55,589 nt of DNA, taken from NCBI GenBank assembly GCA_021202775.1, contig JAJQCJ010000003.1, forward strand, positions 1 to 55,589. Reading direction: 5' to 3'. This stretch comes from Clostridiales bacterium. Its GTDB lineage: Bacteria; Bacillota; Clostridia; Oscillospirales; Oscillospiraceae. Below, piece by piece: positions 1 to 9,739 of this stretch (positions are counted from its first letter, which is position 1; each line of letters begins with the position of its first letter). The position numbers were made by a program, and so were the translations under genes. The notes below the pieces were generated by a model that worked only from the letters and a program-made list of their open reading frames with translations, searched no databases and had not been told where the DNA came from.

Positions 1-797
1 CCTTCGCGCTGGATAACGCCACCTCCTCCACCGGCCTGTCCATGCTCTACAACGGCCTGGGCTTTACCAGCATGATGATGGTCACCGCCGTCATCCTGGT
101 GGCTCTGGGCGTCGTGACCTTCCTGTTTGTCCGCACCGCGCCCCAGGAGGTCGGTCTGACGCCGGACGGCCTTCCGGTGCAGGCCCCTGCTGACGGCCAT
201 GAGGAGCAGGGCCCGCAGGAGTTCCAGTCCAAGTGGACCCTTGGCAAGCTGCTCAAGCTCAAGGAGAGCTGGGCCATTATGATCGGCATGGGCGTGTTCA
301 GCCTGACCCTGGCCGCTGTCATCTCTCAGTTCTTCAACAGCCTGATGAGCATGGGGCTGGAGATGTCCACCTGCAGTATGTATATGCTGATTTTCGGCCT
401 GCTGGGTATTGTGATGTCCCCCATTTATGGTAAAATAGTAGACAAGCTGGGGGCACCGAAAGCGGGCGTGGTCTGCGCCGTTCTGTATCTGGTCTCTGTG
501 GCCGGGTTTGCCTTCAAGATTCCCGTTGTGGCGGCCCTGGGCCTGACCTTCTTCGTAGGCTCCCCCGTCATCCAGCCCGCCCTGACCATCCACGTCTTTG
601 GTGGCCGGGAATATCAGGCCGCCAACCGGTATTTGTCCATCGGCGTCAACCTGATCGCCGCCTGCGGCGTCCCCTTTATGACCATCTTCTTTGACGCCAC
701 TGGCTCCTATCAGATGGCCTACTATGTGCTGCTGGCCATGAACGCGATCGTGGTGCTGCTGATGCTGATCTGCAACAAGAGCTATGCGGACGACTGA
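1..797 (+). CDS. MFS transporter, C-terminal part (5' end outside window)
   Basis: Frame open from base 3 through 797; multiple hydrophobic TM helices, e.g. LGLTFFVGSPVIQPALTIHVFGGREY. Confidence 0.8.
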   Translation, partial: FALDNATSSTGLSMLYNGLGFTSMMMVTAVILVALGVVTFLFVRTAPQEVGLTPDGLPVQAPADGHEEQGPQEFQSKWTLGKLLKLKESWAIMIGMGVFSLTLAAVISQFFNSLMSMGLEMSTCSMYMLIFGLLGIVMSPIYGKIVDKLGAPKAGVVCAVLYLVSVAGFAFKIPVVAALGLTFFVGSPVIQPALTIHVFGGREYQAANRYLSIGVNLIAACGVPFMTIFFDATGSYQMAYYVLLAMNAIVVLLMLICNKSYADD

Positions 798-833
798 CAC
801 AGGCAGAACGACCGAAAACGGAAAGCTAGGGTA

Positions 834-1724
834 ATGGCAATGAAAACCAACGAAATCAACATCCGCGACCCCTATGTGCTGGTACATGAGGGAAAATATT
901 ACCTGTACGGCACCCGCTCGGAAACCTGCTGGGGCGACATGGACGGCTTTGACTGCTATGTCAGCAGCGACCTGGAAGACTGGGAAGGCCCCATTGAGAT
1001 TTTCCACCGGCCGGAGGGCTTCTTCGCCACCCAGTATTTCTGGGCGCCGGAGTGCTACTTCTATCACGGCAGCTTCTACTTCGTCACCACCCTGGGTGGG
1101 CCGGACTTCAAGAAGGGCATCTATGTGCTGAAGGCGAACCGGCCGGAAGGCCCCTACACGCTGTACAGCCAGCGGCTGACCCCGGAGGACTGGGTCGGCA
1201 TCGACGGCACCCTTCACTACGAGAACGGCAAGGTCTATCTGGTCTTTTCCCACAGCTTTGAGGACGGCGATGAGGCCAACATCTCCGTGCTGGAGCTGGC
1301 GGAGGATCTGTCCCACGCCGTCAGTGAGCCGAAGGTGCTGTTCCTGGCCAGCGAGGCCCCCTGGGCCAGGCCCTTCCCCTGGGCCAAACAGGAGTTCGGC
1401 ATTGAGGGCGACTGCTACTTCACCGACGGCCCCAGCCTGCAGCGGATGCCCAGCGGCGAGCTGTATATGCTCTGGTCCAGCTGGGGCACCAACGGGTACG
1501 CCGTAGGGGTGGCCCGCTCCGCCTCCGGCACCATCGACGGCCCCTGGGAACAGGCCCCCAAAGCCGTCTGGCCGGAAAACGGCGGCCACGGCATGATGTT
1601 CCAGGATCTGCAGGGGAATCTGCTGTTCACCCTGCACTATCCCAATGACAAATATGCGGAGCGCCCCACCTTCCACCGGCTGGTGGAGACGGCGGACAAG
1701 ACGCTGGAGCTGGCGGACAGATAA
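834..1724 (+). CDS. Glycoside hydrolase family 43-type protein (beta-xylosidase/arabinosidase-like)
   Basis: N-terminal IRDPYVLVHEGKYYLYGT and WAPECYF motifs typical of GH43 five-blade propeller. Confidence 0.85.
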   Translation: MAMKTNEINIRDPYVLVHEGKYYLYGTRSETCWGDMDGFDCYVSSDLEDWEGPIEIFHRPEGFFATQYFWAPECYFYHGSFYFVTTLGGPDFKKGIYVLKANRPEGPYTLYSQRLTPEDWVGIDGTLHYENGKVYLVFSHSFEDGDEANISVLELAEDLSHAVSEPKVLFLASEAPWARPFPWAKQEFGIEGDCYFTDGPSLQRMPSGELYMLWSSWGTNGYAVGVARSASGTIDGPWEQAPKAVWPENGGHGMMFQDLQGNLLFTLHYPNDKYAERPTFHRLVETADKTLELADR

Positions 1725-1739
1725 CCCAAAACCGGACAA

Positions 1740-1771
1740 AACCGTGCATCCTCAGAGCAGGATGCACGGTT
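1740..1771 (-). terminator. Intrinsic terminator downstream of the AraC gene
   Basis: AACCGTGCATCCT...AGGATGCACGGTT 13-bp stem; minus strand continues TTTTGTCC. Confidence 0.6.
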
Positions 1772-1793
1772 CCTCAAAATCAGGGGCGGCAGC

Positions 1794-2930
1794 TCACGCC
1801 GGTTCGTCATCCGGAGGGTTCCCCTGGTGCTGCTTCCGGTACTGAGAGGGGGACAGGCCGGTGCTGTGCTTAAAGGCCCGGGAAAAATGATCCGGGCTGT
1901 TGTACCCCACCAGCTCCGCGATGTCGTTGACCGACCGGTCGGAATAGATCAGGTATTGTACCGCCAGATTGATTTTTTGCTGTGTGATAATTTCAGTGAA
2001 ATACATCCCGGTGGCCAGCCTGATCTGCTTGCCCAGATACGCCTTTTCGTAGTGGAAGAGCTCCGCCAGATAGGACAGGGTCACAGTCTTAAAATTGTTC
2101 TGGATGTAGGTCAAAATGGCGGGCATTTGGGCCATGATGGAGTCGTCCGAAGAATATTGAAGGTAAGTTTTGCTGTAGAGCCGCAGCACCAGCGAGAAAA
2201 AGATGCAGATATAACTGCAACAGATGGCGTTGGCGTTTTTTAACCCGCTGTAATACTCGGTAAAAATGTTCTTGATGATGCCGCAGACCTCAGGACCGGG
2301 GGGAATCATAAACAGCAGATAGCCCTGAATGCCGGAATAAAGGCAGTTGTTAAAAAAGACGGCCAGCAGGTCGTTGCCCTTCAGGGTGTTGAAAAAAGTG
2401 GAGCGGAAGGAGCTGCGCCGCAGGCAGAAACACACCACCGTACTGCCCGGAGACACATAGACAGCGTGATTCGTCCCCGGCGCAATGATGCACAGTTCCC
2501 CTGTCCGCAACACCCTTTTTTCAGTGGCACATTCCATCTCCAGGGAGCCGTCCAGCACATAGTTGCTTTCAAAAAAATCGTGGGTGTGGGGAGTGATTGC
2601 CTCATAGCACATCTTGATATGTGGCAGCACATCCCAGAAGGAAAACCCCAGATACTCCTCGCTGACAAAGCAGTAGTATGCCTCCGGGTCTCGGAGCAGG
2701 GAGGAAACCTCCACCGAAACCTGGGCAGCCAGTTCATAAAGCTGGTGGGGATTTTGTACGTCCCATTTTGAGAAATCAGGCCGCGGCATAGGCGCAGATG
2801 ACACACAGCCCTCCTGCTCCAGCATCTGCACCGCCTGAGAGAGGGTGATATACTGCCCGGTCTGTTCATGGTGGCTTTTCAGGCGTTCCTGAATGGAGTA
2901 AAAACTCAGGTATTTCTTCTGATTGCTCAT
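1794..2930 (-). CDS. AraC family transcriptional regulator
   Basis: C-terminal double HTH (NDIAELVGYNSPDHFSRAFKHSTGLSPSQYRKQH); start chosen at MSNQKKYL. Confidence 0.9.
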   Translation of the reverse strand: MSNQKKYLSFYSIQERLKSHHEQTGQYITLSQAVQMLEQEGCVSSAPMPRPDFSKWDVQNPHQLYELAAQVSVEVSSLLRDPEAYYCFVSEEYLGFSFWDVLPHIKMCYEAITPHTHDFFESNYVLDGSLEMECATEKRVLRTGELCIIAPGTNHAVYVSPGSTVVCFCLRRSSFRSTFFNTLKGNDLLAVFFNNCLYSGIQGYLLFMIPPGPEVCGIIKNIFTEYYSGLKNANAICCSYICIFFSLVLRLYSKTYLQYSSDDSIMAQMPAILTYIQNNFKTVTLSYLAELFHYEKAYLGKQIRLATGMYFTEIITQQKINLAVQYLIYSDRSVNDIAELVGYNSPDHFSRAFKHSTGLSPSQYRKQHQGNPPDDEPA

Positions 2931-3044
2931 ACCGTGCTTCTTTCGGCGATGGCTTGCGCAGAACCCGTTTTTCCGAATTTCCGCTCTAAACGTATCATAC
3001 CACAAGGAGAGGAAACAATCAACAAAGCATTCCTGCCAAAATTT

Positions 3045-3073
3045 TTGTTGTCCTCATAAAAATAGTCTATGCT
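3045..3073 (+). promoter_or_regulatory. Candidate sigma-A promoter for the GH78 gene
   Basis: TTGTTG - 17 bp - TATGCT, 39 bp upstream of the ATG. Confidence 0.5.
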
Positions 3074-3111
3074 TTCTTTCACGAAAGGCAATCCACAACA
3101 GGAGGGATTTT

Positions 3112-5400
3112 ATGTTTGAAAAATGGATCACCAATGGAACGGCGGCGCCGTTCTATGCCAGGAAGTCTTTTTCCATTGGCAAGCCTGTCCAGTCCGCCAC
3201 GGCGAAGGTCTGTGGCCTGGGACAGTTTCTCTTCTCTGTCAACGGGCAGAAAATGGGCGACCACGAGCTGGACCCGGCCTGGACGGACTACAACAAGCTG
3301 GTGCAGTATGTGACCTTTGACGTGACCGATGCCCTCCAACAGGGAGAAAATGTGCTGGGCGTCGAGGTGGGCAACGGCTGGTATCACAAGATGGACGAGC
3401 ATTATACCTTTGCTTTTCCGCCCTTCATGCCGCCCAACCCCAACGGATACCACCCCTACGCCAAGGCGCTGGTGCTGGCGCTGGTGCTGACCATCTCCTA
3501 TGCCGACGGCACAGAGGAGGTCCTGTCTGCCGACGAGAGCTTCAAGGTGAAGCAGCACCCCACGGTGATGAGCAACGTCTACGGTTCCGAGACCATCGAC
3601 AACCGCCTGAACGTGCCCGGCTGGAACAAACCGGGGTATGATGACAGCGCCTGGGCCCAGGCTGCTTTGGCAGATGAGGAGGATGTTCCCAAAGGCGTGT
3701 TGAAGAACCAGTTTCAGCCCGCCGTCAAGGTCATCCAGGAGTACCAGGGGAAGCTGATCGGCCAAGTCAACCGCAGAGATATCTATGACTTCGGTCAGAA
3801 TATGTCCGGCCTGCTGGACTTTGAGATCAAAGGCAGCGTTGGCGGCACCGTGAACATCTACCCTGCCGAAAAGCTGGGGCCGGACGGCGATGTGGACCAG
3901 GTGGCCAAGAACTGGATCACCGTGGACTCCTGCATCACCGCCATTGTGGGGCAGGAAGGTGTGTGGGAGCATTGCCGGATGAAGTTCGCCTATTTTGCGG
4001 GCCGGTTTATGGCGGTGGAGGCCCAAAACGCTGAAATCCGCAGCTTAAAGGGCTGCGCCATCACCAGCGCATATCAGGCCGCAGGCAGCTTCCGCTGTGA
4101 CGATGTGCGGTATGAGCAGATTTACGACATGATCGAAAAGACGGTGGAGGCCAACATGGTGGGCGTTCACACCGACTGCCCCACCATTGAACGCTTTGCC
4201 TGGCAGGAGCCGAACCACCTGATGGCCGGCGCTATCTTCTACATGAAGGAATGTAAAGCCTTGTGGGAGAAGTTTTTCGGGGATATCCGCTGCGCTCAGC
4301 ACACGGGCCAGGACTGGTTCAACGACATGACCGGCGGCAAATACTACCCCGGCGAAGGGACGATTCCCGCCCAATGCCCCTGCTATGTTCCCAACGTGCT
4401 GCCGGTGCCCGGCCTGGGCGATATGTACGACATCATCCCATGGGGCAGTACGGGGATTCTCGGTGTCTACTGGCACTACCTCTTTTACGGAGACAGGCAG
4501 GTTGTGGCGGACAACTATGACATGGGTATGCGCTACTTGGAGCATCTGAAATCCCGTGTCAATGAGGACGGCTTTATCAACTACGGTCTGGGCGACTGGG
4601 GCAACCCCCGCAATGAGCTGGCCCGTGAAAACATCGAGACCGCCTTCCTCTACGCCGACGCCGTCACCCTGGCAAAGTTTGCGGCGCTGCTGGGTAAGCC
4701 CGACGACCAGGCCGCGCTGGAAGAATACGCTCAGCAGGTCAGGGCAAATTACAACGAAAAGCTGCTGGTGTGGAACGAGGAACTGGGCGGTTACTGCTAC
4801 AGGTGCTGGGACCATCCCGACCAGCTGTTTCTGACCCAGGCGGCGCAGGCGCTGCCGCTGTTCTGGGGCATGACTCCGGAGGAGCACAGGGCGGACGTGG
4901 TCAGGGCCCTGCAATACACCCTGGTGCGGGACGGCTCCTTCATCTGCGGCGAGGTGGGTTTGCCCTATGTGATTCAGATGGCCAGTCAGAACGGCATGAA
5001 CGACCTGATCTGCCGGCATATCCTGAAAGAGGAACATCCCAGCTATTACGCCTTTATCCTGGATGGGGAAACCACCCTGGGCGAATACTGGGAGAACAAC
5101 CCCCGCAGCCACTGCCACGACATGATGGGACACATCATCGAGTGGTATTACAACGGCATTGCCGGTATCCGGCCTGAACAGCCCGGCTTCGCCGCCGTCA
5201 CCATCCGGCCCTATCTGCCGGAGAGCATCCACGAATTTACCTGCTCCTACCACTCCGCCAGCGGCGAAATTATCGTGGGCGTGGAGGAAAACGAGGATGA
5301 GATTCGGCTGAACGTCCATTGTGGGGACGGCATCGCCTGCCGGGTGGATACAGCGGAGCTTGCCGCGCGTGGAAAACAGGTCACGGTGGTGCGCAGCTGA
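3112..5400 (+). CDS. GH78 family alpha-L-rhamnosidase
   Basis: GH78 architecture: FSVNGQKMGDHELDPAWTDYNKLVQY, DCPTIERFAWQEPNHLM, GLGDWG, TTLGEYWENNPRSHCHDMMG; RBS AGGAGG before ATG. Confidence 0.9.
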   Translation: MFEKWITNGTAAPFYARKSFSIGKPVQSATAKVCGLGQFLFSVNGQKMGDHELDPAWTDYNKLVQYVTFDVTDALQQGENVLGVEVGNGWYHKMDEHYTFAFPPFMPPNPNGYHPYAKALVLALVLTISYADGTEEVLSADESFKVKQHPTVMSNVYGSETIDNRLNVPGWNKPGYDDSAWAQAALADEEDVPKGVLKNQFQPAVKVIQEYQGKLIGQVNRRDIYDFGQNMSGLLDFEIKGSVGGTVNIYPAEKLGPDGDVDQVAKNWITVDSCITAIVGQEGVWEHCRMKFAYFAGRFMAVEAQNAEIRSLKGCAITSAYQAAGSFRCDDVRYEQIYDMIEKTVEANMVGVHTDCPTIERFAWQEPNHLMAGAIFYMKECKALWEKFFGDIRCAQHTGQDWFNDMTGGKYYPGEGTIPAQCPCYVPNVLPVPGLGDMYDIIPWGSTGILGVYWHYLFYGDRQVVADNYDMGMRYLEHLKSRVNEDGFINYGLGDWGNPRNELARENIETAFLYADAVTLAKFAALLGKPDDQAALEEYAQQVRANYNEKLLVWNEELGGYCYRCWDHPDQLFLTQAAQALPLFWGMTPEEHRADVVRALQYTLVRDGSFICGEVGLPYVIQMASQNGMNDLICRHILKEEHPSYYAFILDGETTLGEYWENNPRSHCHDMMGHIIEWYYNGIAGIRPEQPGFAAVTIRPYLPESIHEFTCSYHSASGEIIVGVEENEDEIRLNVHCGDGIACRVDTAELAARGKQVTVVRS

Positions 5401-5502
5401 GTATCCCGCCCACAGTTGGGCAGTTCATCGGGAAGGCAAGCTGCATCCGTCTCAACGGAATCCCGCCTCTCACAGCGCAGGGGCAACGAAAGGAATGAGG
5501 TT

Positions 5503-7938
5503 ATGAACGCGCAAAAATGGAACGAAAACTGGCTGTATTGGGAGGATAAAGACTCCTTCGCCCTGGTGTGGGGCATCCCCCAGGAGGCGCAGAAGGTCAC
5601 CCTTCCCCACGACGCCATGCTGGAGCGGCGGGCCTATGGGGACAGCCCCAACGGAGGCAGCACCGGATTCCGGGACGGCGGTGTGTACGCCTATGTGAAG
5701 GATCTGTTTGTCCCGGAGGAAAAGAAGCAGAAACTTCTGATGCTGCAGTTTGAGGGTGTCTACAGCAATGCCATGGTCTACGTCAACGGCCAGTTGGCGG
5801 GGAAAAACAACTTCGGCTACTCCACCTTTTTTGTGCCGCTGAACGACCTGGTCACCTACGGGGCGGAGAACGAGATCCGCGTTCAGGTGCGCAACTGCGG
5901 CATGACCAACAGCCGCTGGTACTCCGGCAGCGGCATCTACCGGGACGTGTACCTGCTGGAATCCGGGCTGGTGTATCTGGTGCCGGAGGGGGTGCAGGTG
6001 GTCACCGAGACGGCGGACAGCGAATACGCCGCCCTTCGGGTCTCCGCCGAGCTGCGCAGCCGCCGGCACGCCCCCCAGAATCTGACCATGGAGACCGTGC
6101 TGCGGGACCCCTCCGGCGGGGAGGTGGCCCGGTGCCAATCCGTGCTGACCCTCCTGGGGCAGGAGGAGCGCACCGTCTCCCAGCGCATCGCCGTGGCGCA
6201 GCCCCAGCTCTGGTCGGACGAGACGCCGGCGCTGTACACCTATGAAATCACACTGGCGGACGGGGACACCGTTCTGGACACCGAGACCGGTTCCTTCGGC
6301 ATCCGCACTCTGGCGCTGGATGCCAAACGGGGCCTCCGGGTCAACGGTAAAACCGTGAAGCTGCGGGGGGCCTGTGTCCACCACGACTCCGGCCTGCTGG
6401 GGGCCGCCACCTTTGACGAGTTTCATCTCCGTCAGGCCAGGCTGCTGAAGGAGGCAGGGTTCAATGCCATTCGTTCCGCGCACCAGCCCATGGCTCCGGC
6501 CATGCTCCGGGCCTGCGACCAGGTAGGTCTGTACGTTATGGATGAGTTTGCCGATATGTGGGATCGCGCCAAGTCTGATTTGGATTACGCCCTCTCCTTC
6601 CGGGAACAGTGGGAGCAGGACCTGACCGCCATGGTTCGCAAGGACAGAATTCATCCCTGCGTTATTTTGTACTCCGTCGGCAACGAGATCCCCGAAATCG
6701 GCACCGTCCACGGGGCGCAGGTGTGCGCCCGGCTTTGCCAAAAGGTGGAGGAGCTGGACCCCACCCGTTACACCACGGCGGGCATCAACGGCGTGTTCGC
6801 CTGCGGGGACCGGGTCGGGGAGATCATGGTCGACCTGATGCGGGATTCCGGGGGAGCGCAGGGCGAAGCCGGCGGCAACGTCAACGACTTCATGACCGTG
6901 ATGGACAGCCGCCTGGACGACATCGTTGTTCATCGGGCGGTTTCGGAGCGGCTGGAAATGGCCGGGTCGCCGTTGGATGTGATCGGCTACAACTACATGA
7001 CCGCCCGGTATGAGCCGGACAAGGAGCGTTATCCTGACCGGGTCATCGTGGGCAGCGAAACTTATCCGCCTCAAATCGCCCGGAACTGGGCCACCATTGA
7101 AAAATGTCCCAACGTCATTGGAGACTTCACCTGGACCGGCTGGGACTACATCGGCGAGGCCGGTGTGGGCATCCCTGCCTACCGCTGGGGCGACGGCGGC
7201 TTTGGAGCGCAGTTCCCAGCACAGCTGGCCTACTGCGGAGATTTGGACATCACCGGGTTCCGCCGTCCGGCCTCTTACTTCCGGGCGTGCGTGTTCGGCC
7301 TAAGGAAAGAACCTTACATCGCTGTACAGGACCCCAACCACTACGGAGCGTTCCTCATCAAGACCCCGTGGGTCATCAGCGACAGCCTCTCCTCCTGGAC
7401 CTGGAAGGGCTGCGAGGGCAAACCCGTTGTGGTGGAGGTCTACGCCCCCGGCGACGAGGTGGAGCTTCTGGTAAACGGAAAGTCGGTTGGTAAAAAGCCC
7501 AGCGGGCCCGCGGCGGAGTACCGTACCCTGTTCGAGACAGTCTACGAGGCGGGGACTGTGACCGCCGTTCTCTACCAGGGCGGAACAGAAGTCGCCCGGA
7601 CGGAGCTGACCACCGCCGGGGAACCGGCAGGGCTGGTTCTCTCTCAAGAGGAGATAAAAGGCGAACTGATTTTCCTCCAAGGCTGCCTCTTGGACAGCAA
7701 CGGAACCCCCGTCACCGGCGCAGATAGGAAGCTGACTGCTGAGGTGTCGGGCGACGCCGTGCTGGCCGGCTTCGGCAGCGGCAATCCCAAGCCGGACTAC
7801 AACTACATCGACGGCGTGGCCGACACCTGGAACGGGCGGACCCTCCTGATTCTGCGAAAGACTGCCTGCAAGGGAGGCGTCCGTGTGAGCATGACCGCGG
7901 AGAACGGTCTGACGGCAGAGACGGACATCACATTTTGA
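5503..7938 (+). CDS. GH2 family glycoside hydrolase (beta-galactosidase-like)
   Basis: GH2 sandwich/TIM motifs: LPHDAMLERR, GNEIPE, IGYNYMTARYEPDKERYPDRVIVGSET, DFTWTGWDYIGEAG. Confidence 0.9.
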   Translation: MNAQKWNENWLYWEDKDSFALVWGIPQEAQKVTLPHDAMLERRAYGDSPNGGSTGFRDGGVYAYVKDLFVPEEKKQKLLMLQFEGVYSNAMVYVNGQLAGKNNFGYSTFFVPLNDLVTYGAENEIRVQVRNCGMTNSRWYSGSGIYRDVYLLESGLVYLVPEGVQVVTETADSEYAALRVSAELRSRRHAPQNLTMETVLRDPSGGEVARCQSVLTLLGQEERTVSQRIAVAQPQLWSDETPALYTYEITLADGDTVLDTETGSFGIRTLALDAKRGLRVNGKTVKLRGACVHHDSGLLGAATFDEFHLRQARLLKEAGFNAIRSAHQPMAPAMLRACDQVGLYVMDEFADMWDRAKSDLDYALSFREQWEQDLTAMVRKDRIHPCVILYSVGNEIPEIGTVHGAQVCARLCQKVEELDPTRYTTAGINGVFACGDRVGEIMVDLMRDSGGAQGEAGGNVNDFMTVMDSRLDDIVVHRAVSERLEMAGSPLDVIGYNYMTARYEPDKERYPDRVIVGSETYPPQIARNWATIEKCPNVIGDFTWTGWDYIGEAGVGIPAYRWGDGGFGAQFPAQLAYCGDLDITGFRRPASYFRACVFGLRKEPYIAVQDPNHYGAFLIKTPWVISDSLSSWTWKGCEGKPVVVEVYAPGDEVELLVNGKSVGKKPSGPAAEYRTLFETVYEAGTVTAVLYQGGTEVARTELTTAGEPAGLVLSQEEIKGELIFLQGCLLDSNGTPVTGADRKLTAEVSGDAVLAGFGSGNPKPDYNYIDGVADTWNGRTLLILRKTACKGGVRVSMTAENGLTAETDITF

Positions 7939-7972
7939 TTCGGAAGTTTTGACGGAATCACTGAACTGATCG

Positions 7973-8013
7973 GAGCGGCATATTTTACACATGGTTTGTG
8001 TAGAATATGCCGC
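7973..8013 (+). terminator. Likely terminator hairpin after GH2 gene
   Basis: GAGCGGCATATTtTACACA-TGGTT-TGTGTAgAATATGCCGCTC long stem; weak T-tract. Confidence 0.5.
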
Positions 8014-8079
8014 TCTGTATTCGGGCAGAGTGCGATTTGCGCAGGGGCAGAAAATTCCTGCCTTTCTAAAGTTGAGTTC

Positions 8080-8108
8080 TTGTGGTTTGCGGCCTGAGAT
8101 GATATACT
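8080..8108 (+). promoter_or_regulatory. Candidate sigma-A promoter with flanking inverted repeat
   Basis: TTGTGG - 17 bp - TATACT; GTTTGCGG (8085-8092) and CCGCAAAC (8121-8128) flank the -10. Confidence 0.55.
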
Positions 8109-8155
8109 AGAAGCAGCAAACCGCAAACTAACTGTGCAAGCAGCGGGGTGCCATC

Positions 8156-8227
8156 ATGGAAGTCAGCTGCAAAAAATTATGGAAAATTCTGAGAGACAGA
8201 GAGATGAAATTTGGCAGTGTCGTCTAA
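8156..8227 (+). pseudogene. Truncated N-terminus of an XRE-type HTH regulator
   Basis: ATG frame encodes MEVSCKKLWKILRDREMKFGSVV then stop; resembles the N-terminus of small Firmicute XRE regulators (KxSYKKLWKLLIDRDMKK...). Confidence 0.5.
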
Positions 8228-9011
8228 GAAGCAAATCCGATATTACAGAACATTTCAGGACGATTTCGTGGAAAGCGCCGACCAGAACCATACTTTGCCT
8301 GACGATTATGTCTGGATACGGGAGAGCAAAAGGGCCAGATTCGCCCGGTCGGTTTTGTATGCCGTCGGCTATCTGTTTGCGCTGATCTACGGGAAGACCG
8401 CCCTTCACCTGAAAATCGTCAGGGCAGTTGACATGAAGGACTATCCCAACACCGGCGCAGTCGTCTATGGAAATCATACGCAGCCCATTGGAGACGTGTT
8501 TGTCCCCGCTCTTGTTTGCAACCCGAAGCGCTGTTATACGATAGCAAGCCCCGCCAACCTGGGGATTCCGGTGATTGGCGCTCTGCTGCCGTGGATGGGG
8601 GCGCTGCCGATTCCAAATAATTATAGGCAAATGAAAGAATTTCTCGGCGCTGTCCGCCAGCGATTGCAGGAGCACAACTGCGTCATGGTCTATCCGGAGC
8701 AGCACGTCTGGCCGTACTGCACCCAGATCAGGCCGTACCCCGCCACATCCTTCGACTACGCCGTCAAAAACAAGGTGCCCGCCTTTTGCATGACCACAAC
8801 CTACCAGCGCCGCAGGTTTTCAGAAAAGCCGAGAACCACCGTGTATCTGGACGGCCCGTTTTATGCGGACGCCAGCCTCCCGCCCCAGGCGCAGAAGGAA
8901 GCGCTGCGGGATCAGGTCTATACCTGTATGCAAAAGAGAAGTGGGCAGAGCACCTGTCAATACGTGGAATACCGGCCAATGCAGGAGGCTGCGGAGCATG
9001 ACAGGGAGTGA
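8211..9011 (+). CDS. 1-acyl-sn-glycerol-3-phosphate acyltransferase-like (PlsC/LPLAT) protein
   Basis: VVYGNHTQPIGDVF (NHxxxxD-like motif), VYPEQHVWP; start uncertain (TTG 8211 or later). Confidence 0.7.
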   Translation: MAVSSKKQIRYYRTFQDDFVESADQNHTLPDDYVWIRESKRARFARSVLYAVGYLFALIYGKTALHLKIVRAVDMKDYPNTGAVVYGNHTQPIGDVFVPALVCNPKRCYTIASPANLGIPVIGALLPWMGALPIPNNYRQMKEFLGAVRQRLQEHNCVMVYPEQHVWPYCTQIRPYPATSFDYAVKNKVPAFCMTTTYQRRRFSEKPRTTVYLDGPFYADASLPPQAQKEALRDQVYTCMQKRSGQSTCQYVEYRPMQEAAEHDRE

Positions 9012-9132
9012 ACTGGGCGGGTATTTTGAACCGCATAAGAGCCAACGGGAAAGGCGCTCTGCCGGAGGGCATGAATCCGGAGGAAAGTGCTGCCGGAAAA
9101 GATCGAACTGCGCAAATCGGAGGGCATAAGGC

Positions 9133-9708
9133 GTGAAAGGTATTGAACATCGCTGCTCCTATGTGAATCTGAAAAATCCCCGCTACATCCGCTATCACGA
9201 TGAGGAATGGGGTGTGCCGGAGCATTCCGATCAGAAACTCTATGAGCTTTTCATTTTGGAATCCTTTCAGGCAGGCTTGTCCTGGGAGTGTATCCTGAAC
9301 AAGCGCGAGAACTTTCGTGCCGCATTTGACGGGTTCGACATCGACAAAGTCTGTGCTTACGATGAGGCAAAGCAGGCAGAACTGATGAATAACCCCGGCA
9401 TTGTCCGCAACCGGCGCAAAATCATGGCAGCGGTCAATAACAGCATCATTTTTAAGACAATTCAGCAGGAAGTTGGCTCCTTCGATGCGTATATCTGGGG
9501 CTTCACCAACGGTGAGACCATTGTGGAGGATTATCACATCCGCACCACCTCGCCGCTCTCGGACGCCGTCTCGCAGGATTTAAAAAAACGGGGTATGAAG
9601 TTCGTCGGCTCCACCATCCTCTATTCCTATCTTCAGGCCATTGGCATTTTGAACGCACATGGGGAGGAATGTGATTTGCATCCCGGCAGATGGGAGGCCG
9701 CGCCATGA
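9133..9708 (+). CDS. tag: DNA-3-methyladenine glycosylase I
   Basis: YIRYHDEEWGVPEHSDQKLYELFILESFQAGLSWECILNKRENFRAAFDGFD family signature; GTG start. Confidence 0.9.
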   Translation: MKGIEHRCSYVNLKNPRYIRYHDEEWGVPEHSDQKLYELFILESFQAGLSWECILNKRENFRAAFDGFDIDKVCAYDEAKQAELMNNPGIVRNRRKIMAAVNNSIIFKTIQQEVGSFDAYIWGFTNGETIVEDYHIRTTSPLSDAVSQDLKKRGMKFVGSTILYSYLQAIGILNAHGEECDLHPGRWEAAP

Positions 9709-9739
9709 GCCGGGACTACCATGGAGGGAGGAAAACGAT

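Noticed and set aside
5470-7074. 534-aa minus-strand ORF
   Set aside because: Antisense to the GH2 gene with its clear motifs
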